This document shows, in pieces, positions 1 to 7,502 of a DNA stretch of 8,960 nt (the stretch's first letter is position 1; every line of letters begins with the position of its first letter). Source of the stretch: Candidatus Desantisbacteria bacterium CG2_30_40_21 (lineage in GTDB: Bacteria > UBA9089 > CG2-30-40-21); assembly GCA_001873945.1 (NCBI GenBank), contig MNYI01000158.1, positions 1-8,960 on the forward strand. The letters are read 5' to 3'. The notes under the pieces are model-generated. The model was not told the origin of the DNA and did not search any database. It saw nothing but the letters and a program-made list of their open reading frames with translations. Made by a program: the position numbers and the translations under genes.

Positions 1-177
1 TGTCATTCTGGCTTAGCCTGTCCCCGACTGTCAAGAATCGACAGAATCCTTCTTCTCCTTGTCATTCTGGCTTGTCCAGAATCTTTCTTCTTATCGACCG
101 CAATCTGATGTACTCAACAAAGAAGGATTCCCGACAAGCGGGAATGACAAATTGCAAAGGGCATGAATTCCCGACAA
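1..177. repeat. Cluster of short hairpin repeats (REP-like)
   Basis: The 14-mer TGTCATTCTGGCTT occurs at 1-14 and again at 60-73. The second copy extends into a hairpin, ATTCTGG (64-70), loop CTTGT, CCAGAAT (76-82). An inverted relative at 121-150 forms ATTCCCG (127-133), loop ACAAG, CGGGAAT (139-145). Read on the opposite strand it has the same CTTGT loop and the same TTGTCATT and CTTTCTT-like flanks. A further half copy, GAATTCCCGACAA, lies at 165-177. The two full copies form a larger inverted pair across about 59-150. No protein-coding signal is seen. This looks like a dispersed intergenic repeat family. Whether it is mobile or acts on the 3' end of the ATPase transcript cannot be told from the window. 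Confidence 0.6.
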
Positions 178-204
178 TTATCCAAAGATGTGGGTAAGGA
201 TAAG

Positions 205-253
205 CCGCCAGCGGAGGACATTCGTATTCCTCGCTGGCGAGGTAGGGAGGTCG
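205..253. repeat. GC-rich palindromic repeat
   Basis: CGCCAGCGGAGGA (206-218) pairs with TCCTCGCTGGCG (228-239), with one bulged base and a nine-base loop. It is followed by GGTAGGGAGG (241-250). The right half closely resembles the GC-rich insert inside the ATPase gene at about 1519-1551 (CGCTGGCG followed by a GGTAGGG-rich tail). The window therefore carries two members of one repeat family. It is clearly more GC-rich than its surroundings. Confidence 0.5.
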
Positions 254-279
254 TAGGGGCAGGCACTCTTGTATCGTAT

Positions 280-316
280 TCCCCGAGCTGGTGAGAGGTA
301 GCACCTCTGACGGGGA
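280..316. repeat. Stem-loop downstream of the ATPase gene
   Basis: TCCCCG (280-285) pairs with CGGGGA (311-316). Inside it, AGAGGT (294-299) pairs with ACCTCT (303-308) across a three-base AGC loop. The stem begins 29 bases past the ATPase stop codon on the transcript. No run of U follows in the direction of transcription, so it is not a standard intrinsic terminator. It may stabilise the mRNA 3' end or simply be another repeat fragment. Confidence 0.35.
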
Positions 317-344
317 TAGGGAGTGGAAAAAATCTGGCAAAAAT

Positions 345-3107
345 TCAGGTGCGTTTGCCTTGAATATTTACCATTAATTTATACATCTCCCCTCCAACCA
401 ATGGCAAAATAGACAATCCCAGAACTATTCCCCAATCATTCAGGGTAAGCGGAACGGTCTTAAAGATGAGTTGTAGGCATGGGATATGAACGATAGCTAT
501 CTGAGTAAACAAAATAAATAGCACAGACGCTACTATCCACCAGTTAGTAAACAAGCCTATCTTAAAGGTTGAAACAGTCAGGCTTCTACAATTGAAAATA
601 TGAAACTTTTGACAGAAGATTAAAACAGTAAAAGCTATGGTTCGGGCTTTCATCACCTCTTCGGGGGTATTGTGAGGATACATCATATAAGCTGCAAGGG
701 TGAATATTCCCATAAATATACCCTCAATAAGCAGCATAATGCCAAGCTGTTTGGTAATAATATCTTCCTTTGGTGACCGCGGCGGCTGTTTCATAATCCC
801 TGCCTCTTCCTTTTCCACTGCCAATGCCAATGCTGGAAATCCATCTGTCACCAGATTCATCCATAATATTTGAAGCGGCAAAAGTGGCAGGGGCAGACCC
901 ATGAGCATTGCCACAAAGACGACAATTACCTCCCCCATATTACAGGAAAGCAGGAAATGTATAGCCTTTTTGATATTAGCATAAATCCTCCGCCCTTCCT
1001 TAACAGCAGAAACAATGGAGGCAAAGTTATCATCTGTCAGCACCATATCAGAGGCTTCTTTGGTAACATCCGTACCAGTAATACCCATGGCTATGCCTAT
1101 ATCTGCTTCCTTCACAGCCGGGGCATCATTTATGCCATCACCAGTCATAGCCACTGTATAACCATGAGACTTTAATGTGTTTACTACCCTTAATTTATTG
1201 GCTGGGGACACCCGTGCATAAACCCGGACGGTATCTACTATTTTGCTGAATTCTAAGTCACTTAAGGCATCAAGTTCTGCCCCGGAGAGGGCAATATCCC
1301 TTGTCTCATCAAAGGCATCTAATTCTTTGGCAATGGCTACAGCCGTAATCTTATGATCACCAGTAATCATCACTGTCCGTATCCCGGCTGTCTTACATTC
1401 GGCAATGGCTTGCTTTACCTCTTCCCGTGGAGGGTCAATCATCCCGGCTATGCCGACAAATGTCATCTCTGTTTCAATGTCAGGGTTGGTATTCGCCATG
1501 GATGTTGCATTATCCATTTGTCCCCCGCTGGCGGAGGGTAGGGGGGTGGAGATGTTGGCATTTGTCAAGGGTGATACCTCTTTTCTATAACCAAACCCCA
1601 ATACTCGCAACGCCTGAGAGGCAAATATTTCATTTGCGTTAAGTATAGCAGCTCTATCCTGCTCTGTTAATTCCCGCACCCTATCGCCCGTGTGAATATA
1701 TTTACATAAACCAAGCAGTATATCCGGAGCACCCTTAGTAAAGCTGATTTTTCCGCTTTCTGCATCTTGATAGACAACAGTCATCATCTTCCTTTCTGAA
1801 TCAAAGGGGAATTCTTCCACTAAATTATATTCATTCAGCAATTGCTCTTGTGTTAGCCCTGCCTTTCTGGCTGCAACGATCAATGCCCCTTCTGTGGGAT
1901 CTCCTACCATTCTCCAGCCCTCTTCATTTTTATAGAGTCTGGCATTATTACACAGGACACCTGTTTTGAGTAATAGCATCAGGGTATCGTCTTGCTCGGG
2001 GTCAATGCCAACTGTTTCCTGATAAAATTGACCATCAGGTGTATATCCTACACCACTAATCTCAATACATTTATCAAGAGTAGCTATTCTGGTTACGGTC
2101 ATTTCGTTTTGGGTCAGGGTTCCTGTCTTATCTGAACAGATGATCTGAACACAACCAAGCGTTTCAACCGAGGGCAGCCTTCTTATTAAGGCATGCCTTT
2201 TGACCATTTGCTGCACACCCAGAGCCAGCGTAACGGTAATCACAATAGGCAGCCCTTCAGGAATGGCAGACACAGCTAATGCTATAGAGGTAAGAAACAT
2301 CTCCATGAAAGGCTCATGCCTCATGATGCCCATAACAAAAACAATGGCACAGATGGCAAGACATATATAAACTAGACCCTTGCCAAACCGTTCCAGCCGT
2401 TTTTGAAGGGGGGTTGTCTCTTTTCCAACAGACTGAACCATATGGGCTATTTTGCCAAGCTCTGTCTGCATTCCGGTATTAACCGCTATTCCCAGACCCT
2501 TGCCAGCGGTAACAACGGTACTCATAAATGCCATATTCTTCTGGTCACCAAGGGGAATCTCCTTTTCGTATGTTATCGCAGCGTTTTTTGAAATAGGAAC
2601 AGATTCGCCGGTAAGTGATGCCTCTTCAATGGTCAGCCGCCCTGTTTCAATTAATCGTAAATCAGCTGGTATTATAGCCCCTGCCTCAATAACAATAATA
2701 TCACCCGGCACAATGGATGAGGATGGCAAGATATAAATCTCTCCATCTCGCAGTATCTGAGCTGTTGGTGCGGTTAGTTTCCTTAAGGCAGCAAGCGACT
2801 TTTCAGCCTTAAACTCTTGAACAAATCCCATAATACCGTTGAATAAAACAACAGCTAATATGGCCAGGGCATCAATCCATTCCCCAAGCAGTGCTGAGAC
2901 AATACATGCCCCAATCAAAACTATAATCATAAAATCTGTAAACTGATGGAAAAACAATGTCCATGGACTGGTTTGTTTCTCCTGGATTAATTGATTGGGA
3001 CCTGTCTTTTCTAATCGTTCTAACGCCTCTGCATGGATGAGCCCCTTTTCCTTATTTGTTTGCAACTTTTGCAATGATTCATCAATAGATTTTGTATACC
3101 AATTCAT
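345..3107 (-). CDS. P2A-type (Ca2+-ATPase-like) cation-transporting P-type ATPase
   Basis: This 920-residue inner-membrane pump probably exports Ca2+ or a similar divalent cation using ATP. Landmarks in order: N-terminal cation-ATPase domain (about 1-70); M1 and M2 (about 55-99); actuator loop with TGES (166-169); M3 (243-262); M4 with PEGLP (283-287); phosphorylation motif CSDKTGTLTQNE with D326; nucleotide-domain KGAPD (458-462); MIDPPR (556-561); TGDH (582-585); hinge TGDGINDAP (655-663); then M5-M10 (about 712-910). Cation-site residues match SERCA at E284 (M4), N723 and E726 (M5), and N751, T754 and D755 (M6). The M8 glutamate E908 of SERCA aligns with Q833, so one of the two Ca2+ sites may be altered. 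Length is normal for the family. The ATG is preceded by AGAAGG with seven-base spacing, overlapping the nfeD stop. Residues 514-536 are encoded by a repeat-like insert. Ca2+ is the likeliest substrate; Mn2+ is possible. Confidence 0.93.
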   Translation of the reverse strand: MNWYTKSIDESLQKLQTNKEKGLIHAEALERLEKTGPNQLIQEKQTSPWTLFFHQFTDFMIIVLIGACIVSALLGEWIDALAILAVVLFNGIMGFVQEFKAEKSLAALRKLTAPTAQILRDGEIYILPSSSIVPGDIIVIEAGAIIPADLRLIETGRLTIEEASLTGESVPISKNAAITYEKEIPLGDQKNMAFMSTVVTAGKGLGIAVNTGMQTELGKIAHMVQSVGKETTPLQKRLERFGKGLVYICLAICAIVFVMGIMRHEPFMEMFLTSIALAVSAIPEGLPIVITVTLALGVQQMVKRHALIRRLPSVETLGCVQIICSDKTGTLTQNEMTVTRIATLDKCIEISGVGYTPDGQFYQETVGIDPEQDDTLMLLLKTGVLCNNARLYKNEEGWRMVGDPTEGALIVAARKAGLTQEQLLNEYNLVEEFPFDSERKMMTVVYQDAESGKISFTKGAPDILLGLCKYIHTGDRVRELTEQDRAAILNANEIFASQALRVLGFGYRKEVSPLTNANISTPLPSASGGQMDNATSMANTNPDIETEMTFVGIAGMIDPPREEVKQAIAECKTAGIRTVMITGDHKITAVAIAKELDAFDETRDIALSGAELDALSDLEFSKIVDTVRVYARVSPANKLRVVNTLKSHGYTVAMTGDGINDAPAVKEADIGIAMGITGTDVTKEASDMVLTDDNFASIVSAVKEGRRIYANIKKAIHFLLSCNMGEVIVVFVAMLMGLPLPLLPLQILWMNLVTDGFPALALAVEKEEAGIMKQPPRSPKEDIITKQLGIMLLIEGIFMGIFTLAAYMMYPHNTPEEVMKARTIAFTVLIFCQKFHIFNCRSLTVSTFKIGLFTNWWIVASVLFILFTQIAIVHIPCLQLIFKTVPLTLNDWGIVLGLSILPLVGGEMYKLMVNIQGKRT
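1501..1566. repeat. In-frame GC-rich palindromic insert within the ATPase gene
   Basis: The GC-rich core at 1519-1551 contains CCCCGCTGGCGG followed by a G-rich tail, and resembles the intergenic repeat at 205-253. It is flanked by imperfect direct copies: GATGTTGCATTATCCATTTGTC (1501-1522, with a six-base interruption) and GATGTTGGCATTTGTC (1551-1566). It encodes roughly residues 514-536 of the pump, including the peptide PLPSASGG, in the variable linker just before the MIDPPR segment. The reading frame stays open. The flanking duplication suggests insertion or local duplication. Confidence 0.5.
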
Positions 3108-3114
3108 AAAAATA

Positions 3115-3120
3115 CCTTCT
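3115..3120 (-). promoter_or_regulatory. Ribosome binding site of the ATPase overlapping the nfeD stop
   Basis: On the minus strand the sequence reads TAGAAGGTATTTTTATG. The nfeD stop TAG shares its AG with the Shine-Dalgarno AGAAGG, seven bases before the ATPase ATG. This fixes the ATPase start and argues for translational coupling of the two genes. Confidence 0.75.
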
Positions 3121-4477
3121 AACTCCCAACTTTCTTTACTTTTAAGTGTATTCCTTCCATACCAACAACCTCAATTCTTTCTCCTGGCTCAATGACTTCC
3201 TCTGAGCAGGCACACCAATTTTCGCCTTGAACAAAGACCATGCCATCTGAGGTAGTATCTCCAACAGGCGTGGTTTTTTCCTTTACCACCCCTGTTTGTC
3301 CCATAAGCCCTTCCCTGCCTGTGGTTACCCGGTGACGGAAGGCTGCAATCGTTGCCCCCACGCCAAACAGGATAAACAACCCGGTAAAGGAAACTATAGA
3401 TATTATCAACGACCATGAAATAGTCATGAATGGAGTGGCAGAATCAACAAGCATAAACGAACCCATGGTCAGGGCGATTAACCCGCCTATTGCCGCAATC
3501 CCATGTGTTGAGGCAAAGACCTCCAGTACAAACAGAATAACACCAAGGAGGATTAAGAGTAAGCCGGCCATGCTAATAGGCAGATTCTGCAAGCCAAAGA
3601 AGGCTAATATCAAGCATATTCCGCCGCCAACAGCTCCAAGCCCAATCCCTGGTGCAGAAAATTCATAGATTAAGCCATATATGCCAAGCATTAATAAAAT
3701 GTAAGCGATATTAGGGTCAGCAATAGCATGGAGAAATTTTTCCCTGAAATTCATGCTTGTTGTATTGGGTGTTATCTTCTTTGTGTGAATGGTAAATTTT
3801 TTTTCATTCTTTTCTATTATTCTTCCATCTAATTTTACAAGCAGGTCATTCATATCCTCAGCAATAAAATCAATAACCTTTAATTCCAATGCCTCTTCTG
3901 CGGTGATGGATGAGCTTTCTCTTACCGCACTCTCAGCCCATTTTGCATTTCTTCCTTTTTTCTCTGCTATGCCCTTCACACTCGCAACCATATCATTGGT
4001 TATCTTATCGGTCATGGTTTTATCAGATTTTTCAGATTTTTCTCCACCCATTCCGCTGCCACCGCCTATGGATACTGGATGGGCAGCACCAATATTGGTC
4101 ATGGGTGACATGGCAACCACATCACTTGCCATAGCAATAAACACACCAGCTGAAGCAGCCCGACTCCCCTTTGGAGAAACAAAGGTTACAATCGGCAGTT
4201 TAGCATTTAATATTGCCTTAACAATATTATGCGTGGCTGATGCCAGTCCACCGGGTGTATCCATTCTAAGGATAAGACACTCAGCCTTCTCATCCTCAGC
4301 CTGTTTGATGCTGTTTGCCACAAACCGTTCGGTAATAGGGTTGATCACCCCATCGATTTCAATTATTTTGACAATACCTGTGGTAGAGATAGTGCCACTT
4401 CCAGCAGAGGGACCCCCTCCTTGAACAATATTACACAACACCAATAATAATCCTATCACCAATCCTGTTAGTTTCAT
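3119..4477 (-). CDS. NfeD-family membrane-bound ClpP-class serine protease
   Basis: The 452-residue protein is the long form of NfeD. It has an N-terminal signal peptide or anchor (about 1-20, then a G/S-rich stretch), a ClpP/crotonase-like protease domain (about 32-215), a cluster of about five membrane segments (about 256-378) and a C-terminal OB-fold-like NfeD domain (about 388-449, with the typical W-x-A...G-x-x-I-x-V pattern). By comparison with the archaeal PH1510 protease, S109 in RAASAG is the probable nucleophile and K158 in DKITND its general base. The DTPGG motif (73-77) is also present. A glycine- and lysine-rich loop (136-153) lies before the lysine. Family members cleave stomatin-like partners and are linked to membrane microdomains and quality control; the substrate here is unknown. 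The ATG has AAGGAG six bases upstream. No stomatin/SPFH gene is adjacent; instead the cation ATPase follows after 11 bases. Confidence 0.9.
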   Translation of the reverse strand: MKLTGLVIGLLLVLCNIVQGGGPSAGSGTISTTGIVKIIEIDGVINPITERFVANSIKQAEDEKAECLILRMDTPGGLASATHNIVKAILNAKLPIVTFVSPKGSRAASAGVFIAMASDVVAMSPMTNIGAAHPVSIGGGSGMGGEKSEKSDKTMTDKITNDMVASVKGIAEKKGRNAKWAESAVRESSSITAEEALELKVIDFIAEDMNDLLVKLDGRIIEKNEKKFTIHTKKITPNTTSMNFREKFLHAIADPNIAYILLMLGIYGLIYEFSAPGIGLGAVGGGICLILAFFGLQNLPISMAGLLLILLGVILFVLEVFASTHGIAAIGGLIALTMGSFMLVDSATPFMTISWSLIISIVSFTGLFILFGVGATIAAFRHRVTTGREGLMGQTGVVKEKTTPVGDTTSDGMVFVQGENWCACSEEVIEPGERIEVVGMEGIHLKVKKVGS

Positions 4478-4520
4478 GTTTTACTCCTTTTTAATACTCG
4501 ATATTCAAGTTTTTCATTAC

Positions 4521-4537
4521 CGCAATTACTAATTGCG
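4521..4537. repeat. Small perfect hairpin upstream of nfeD
   Basis: CGCAATT (4521-4527), loop ACT, AATTGCG (4531-4537) form a perfect seven-base stem with a three-base loop, about 43 bases upstream of the nfeD start. No U-run follows on either strand, so a terminator is unlikely. It could be an operator-like site or chance. Confidence 0.35.
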
Positions 4538-4550
4538 ACACGATTGAAGG

Positions 4551-4604
4551 AAATGGGGACAGCGCCCTATTTTTAGAAGAAAAAATAGGGCGCTGTCCCC
4601 ATTT
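4551..4604. repeat. Perfect 24-bp inverted repeat with six-base loop
   Basis: The arms at 4551-4574 and 4581-4604 are exact reverse complements around the loop AGAAGA. Each arm contains GGGGACAGCGCCC next to an A/T run. The element starts 14 bases beyond the radical SAM stop codon and lies 74 bases upstream of the nfeD start, filling much of this 140-base gap. The right arm runs into a short tandem of CCCCATTTTCC (4597-4607 and 4607-4617). Such GGGGACAG-type palindromes recall REP sequences mobilised by RAYT (Y1) transposases, but no transposase is present here. As RNA it would form a very stable hairpin able to limit read-through or protect the upstream transcript. It lacks the U-run of a standard terminator in the direction of the genes. 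Confidence 0.7.
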
Positions 4605-4617
4605 TCCCCCATTTTCC

Positions 4618-7143
4618 TCATATCCTTACCTCAAGCGGCGACAGAATCTTGCCATGTACAACGCAGCATTGTGAAACCCTGGTGCAAGAGGTGATACTTG
4701 CGTCTGTACACAATGCACGGACAACCTCTTCCGGCTTACCTGTCCCAGAATTGGTCGTTTTTATCTCCATCATCAACCGGAATTCCGCATTTCCACATTC
4801 CACATTCTGCATTTCAATATTTTGAACAAATTCCCTGATATTTACCTGCTTTATCGTATCCTTTTTCTTCCGCTGCACGATAACCTCTCGTTTATTCATA
4901 AAAGAGGCAATGTCGCTAAGGGATATTATCCCCTGACCACTAACCTGATAGCGGATAAAATCTACTATAGCTGTCAATGCAGGGGCATTTGAGGCAATAA
5001 ATACAGCAGCATTAATCTTTATACCAACAGGCAGGACATTATTCAGCCTTATTATTAATTCATCCAGTTTCATGGGCATCTCAAGCTCTATATCCAGAAA
5101 TTCTTCCTCACTTATCACCCCTACGCTTAACGGATGCCCAAAGGAAAGCCTTGGATGCGGGCTGAAACCGGTACTATAGGCAATCGGAATATTCGCTCGG
5201 TTTAAGACCCGAATAAACATTCGAAGCATATCAAGATGGGAAACAAACGAGACCTCTTTGCCCCGCAAATATTTCAACCTTACCATTATCCGTCTGTTAA
5301 GTGCAGGGGTTGAGGATGGTGAGAGGTAATTTGTCAGAGGAATCTGTTTGGTTACCTCCTTTGATGTTTCAGATTTACATGCTCCACACTGTTTGCAATT
5401 ATCTGTCTGACATGCGGGTGTGGTTATTCCCTCATAGGCACGGCTTGCTTCTTTTATCAAATATTCCTTATGAACGCCAATATCAATATGATCCCATGGA
5501 AGATGCTCCTTGATGTCTCTTTTTCTATTAGCATAAAATTCAGGTGATATTCCTGCCCTTTCAAAGGCATTCATCCAGAGGGAAAACTTGAAGTGTTCTG
5601 ACCATGCATCAAATTTACACCCCTGTTCAAAGGCATAAAGCAATACCTGTCCAAGCCTTCTATCACCCCTGGCAAATACTGCCTCCAAAAAACTTGTCTC
5701 TGGCTCATTCCAGCCAAACACTATCCCCCGAATCTGACCAAGCTGCCTTTTGATATACCCCAGTTTTTCCCTCAAGCTGGATACTGTATCCTGTGCCTCC
5801 CATTGGAATGGGGTATGCGATTTGGGAACAAATGAGGCAAGGCTTACCTTGAGTTGTTTTCTGCCACATCTAATGCTGCTTATCAGGGAGACAATACCAT
5901 CCACATCCTCCTGCGTCTCTGTTGGCAGTCCAATCATAAAATATAGTTTTACTGACTTCCATCCCTGAGCATATGCATCTCTAATAATCCGTGGCAGGTC
6001 ATAATCTAAGACATCCTTATTAATTACATAGGATAATCTCTTTGTCCCTGCCTCCGGGGCAATGGTCAGCCCTGTTTTTTTGATCTTGGACAATATGGCT
6101 GAAACCTCTGTAACCAGTGAATTTAACCGAAGTGATGGCAGGGAAATGGCTAATCTTCTGCCAAAACATTTCTCTACACCCCTGACTAACTCCAGAATAT
6201 CTGGATAATCTGTAGAACTCAAAGATCCAAGCGATATTTCCTCGTAACCAGTTTCATGGATTATTTTTTGAGATTGTTTGAGCAAGGTGTTTAATGACCG
6301 TCCCCGAAGTGGTCTGTAAATAAAACCTGCTTGACAAAATCGGCATCCCCGTCCACACCCCCGCTGAATCTCCAATCCAGCCCGATCATGGGCAATTTCT
6401 ATAAATGGCACTATTGGTTTAATGGATGCTGGCACGCGTTCAAAATCAACCACCCTTCTCTGTATCTTAGACGGAACACCCTCAATATTTGGATTCCATT
6501 CCTTAATCGTTCCATCCTCATGGTATTTGACATCATAGAATGATGGCACATAAATGCCTTCTATTCTGGATAATTTTAAGAGCATCTCCTGACGGGTCAT
6601 ATTGCGGTGTTCCTTAACGCATTCCACTAATTCAACAATAAGCTCCTCTGCCTCACCGATACAAAATACATCAATAAAATCAGCCAATGGCTCAGGATTA
6701 AAGGCACATGGACCGCCAGCAATGATTAATGGATTTTGCTTGCTTCTGTCCCTTGAAAGCAGCGGTATGCCTGCTAATTGCAGCATATTCAAAACATTAG
6801 TGTAGCTTAATTCATACTGAAGGCTGAATCCTATAATATCAAAGTCTGCCAGAGGCATTTTAGATTCGAGGCTAAATAAGGGAATGCCGGCCGATTTCAT
6901 CTCCTCCTCCATATCAAGCCACGGGGCATAGACCCTTTCCGCAGCCACATCCGGCAAATCATTAAGAATCTCATACAATATCTTCAGCCCGAGGTGAGAC
7001 ATGCCTATCTCATAAACATCCGGGAAAGCCAGAGCAATCCTTACCCCTGCTTTGGAAATATCCTTAAATGTGCTATTTACTTCATTACCTGTATATCTTG
7101 CCGGTCTGGTGACTTTTGGCAACAGCCGTTCTATATTTACCAT
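4618..7143 (-). CDS. Radical SAM protein with C-terminal DUF2344 domain, function unknown
   Basis: The 841-residue protein matches the architecture of the fused radical SAM family (TIGR03960-like). Residues about 30-175 form a cobalamin-binding-like Rossmann region, but no DxHxxG cobalamin motif is visible. The radical SAM core (about 245-480) carries the 4Fe-4S motif C263-GRG-C267-RF-C270. Other conserved-looking segments are APEAGT (362-367), FMIGLPTET (402-410) and ARGDRRLGQVL (491-501). Cysteines at 578, 583, 586 and 589 may bind zinc or another cluster. Residues about 618-820 form the DUF2344 (TIGR03936-like) domain, which exists as a separate protein in some bacteria. No substrate is known; RNA or ribosome-linked modification is a guess from the company such genes often keep with RNase G and L21. 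Neither of those is present here. The ATG follows AAGGG with eight-base spacing. The gene is full length and unbroken. Confidence 0.9.
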   Translation of the reverse strand: MVNIERLLPKVTRPARYTGNEVNSTFKDISKAGVRIALAFPDVYEIGMSHLGLKILYEILNDLPDVAAERVYAPWLDMEEEMKSAGIPLFSLESKMPLADFDIIGFSLQYELSYTNVLNMLQLAGIPLLSRDRSKQNPLIIAGGPCAFNPEPLADFIDVFCIGEAEELIVELVECVKEHRNMTRQEMLLKLSRIEGIYVPSFYDVKYHEDGTIKEWNPNIEGVPSKIQRRVVDFERVPASIKPIVPFIEIAHDRAGLEIQRGCGRGCRFCQAGFIYRPLRGRSLNTLLKQSQKIIHETGYEEISLGSLSSTDYPDILELVRGVEKCFGRRLAISLPSLRLNSLVTEVSAILSKIKKTGLTIAPEAGTKRLSYVINKDVLDYDLPRIIRDAYAQGWKSVKLYFMIGLPTETQEDVDGIVSLISSIRCGRKQLKVSLASFVPKSHTPFQWEAQDTVSSLREKLGYIKRQLGQIRGIVFGWNEPETSFLEAVFARGDRRLGQVLLYAFEQGCKFDAWSEHFKFSLWMNAFERAGISPEFYANRKRDIKEHLPWDHIDIGVHKEYLIKEASRAYEGITTPACQTDNCKQCGACKSETSKEVTKQIPLTNYLSPSSTPALNRRIMVRLKYLRGKEVSFVSHLDMLRMFIRVLNRANIPIAYSTGFSPHPRLSFGHPLSVGVISEEEFLDIELEMPMKLDELIIRLNNVLPVGIKINAAVFIASNAPALTAIVDFIRYQVSGQGIISLSDIASFMNKREVIVQRKKKDTIKQVNIREFVQNIEMQNVECGNAEFRLMMEIKTTNSGTGKPEEVVRALCTDASITSCTRVSQCCVVHGKILSPLEVRI

Positions 7144-7181
7144 GCAAATTACCCTTGATTAATTAAGATAAGGCTATAGTA

Positions 7182-7359
7182 TCGTGTCAACTCTCAAGTG
7201 TCGGATTATAGGCTGAAGGCTGAAGGTATTCAGGCTGAAGGGGAAAGACGGAAGGGGGAGATAGGCTGTTAGGGCATTTTCTTCCTTCTTCCTTCTTCCT
7301 TCAGCCTTCAGCCTAAACAACCTGACCATAGTTAGTGCGACATATTAAGATTGACACGA
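7182..7359. repeat. MITE-like element with homologous inverted arms
   Basis: Both ends are TCGTGTCAA read inward (7182-7190 and, on the other strand, 7359-7351). The arms continue to match with small indels (TCT-AA, TGTCG-A, TA). They end in an exact 18-bp inverted repeat, TAGGCTGAAGGCTGAAGG (7209-7226), whose complement is at 7298-7315. The centre holds another GGCTGAAGG copy (7233-7241), a purine-rich run (about 7238-7262) and a CTTCCTT-rich run (7280-7301). ATAGTAT occurs just outside the left end (7176-7182) and near the right end (7362-7368), like an imperfect target duplication. There is no coding capacity. The element sits in the 5' region of the radical SAM gene. The left end supplies TTGACA on the minus strand (7190-7185) with a poor CTTAAT 17 bases on. 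This lies too close to the gene's ribosome site to be a convincing promoter. Confidence 0.5.
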
Positions 7360-7378
7360 CAATAGTATACATTAAAAT
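7351..7378 (+). promoter_or_regulatory. Possible sigma70-type promoter facing the CRISPR array
   Basis: TTGACA (7351-7356), a 16-base spacer and TAAAAT (7373-7378) give a perfect -35 and a five-of-six -10. Transcription would begin near 7385 and reach the first CRISPR repeat after about 118 AT-rich bases. The -35 belongs to the right terminal repeat of the MITE-like element. It could drive the array, an antisense transcript, or nothing, because AT-rich DNA often yields such matches. Confidence 0.35.
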
Positions 7379-7502
7379 GGTTAAATAGTCAACTATATTT
7401 TTTTGTGTCGATTTTCAGAATAATTCCTCCACTTTTTCAAAAAATGCTGTAAAATTTCCAAGGAAGAATTCAAGGAAAAGAGATTAAGTATAAGGGGATA
7501 AT
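7379..7502. other. AT-rich non-coding stretch flanking the CRISPR array
   Basis: This 124-base stretch between the promoter-like site and the first repeat has no open frame with a ribosome site. It is AT-rich, with T7 and A6 runs and a short palindrome, ATAGTCAACTAT (7385-7396). It would be the leader if the array reads rightward, or the trailer flank if it reads leftward. The repeat orientation favours the second. Confidence 0.4.

Noticed and set aside
280..316. Intrinsic terminator for the ATPase transcript
   Set aside because: The stem is plausible, but no U-run follows it in the direction of transcription, so it is listed only as a stem-loop.
62..340. Open frame of 92 codons on the minus strand downstream of the ATPase
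   Set aside because: It is built almost entirely from hairpin repeats, has no convincing ribosome site and shows no family resemblance.
3789..4424. 211-codon open frame on the plus strand, antisense to nfeD
   Set aside because: It lies wholly within the strongly supported nfeD gene, and its hydrophobic, serine-rich translation is typical of an antisense shadow.
4521..4604. Intrinsic terminators between the radical SAM gene and nfeD
   Set aside because: Both hairpins lack a following U-run on the minus strand. The T-rich part of the larger one is inside its own stem and loop.
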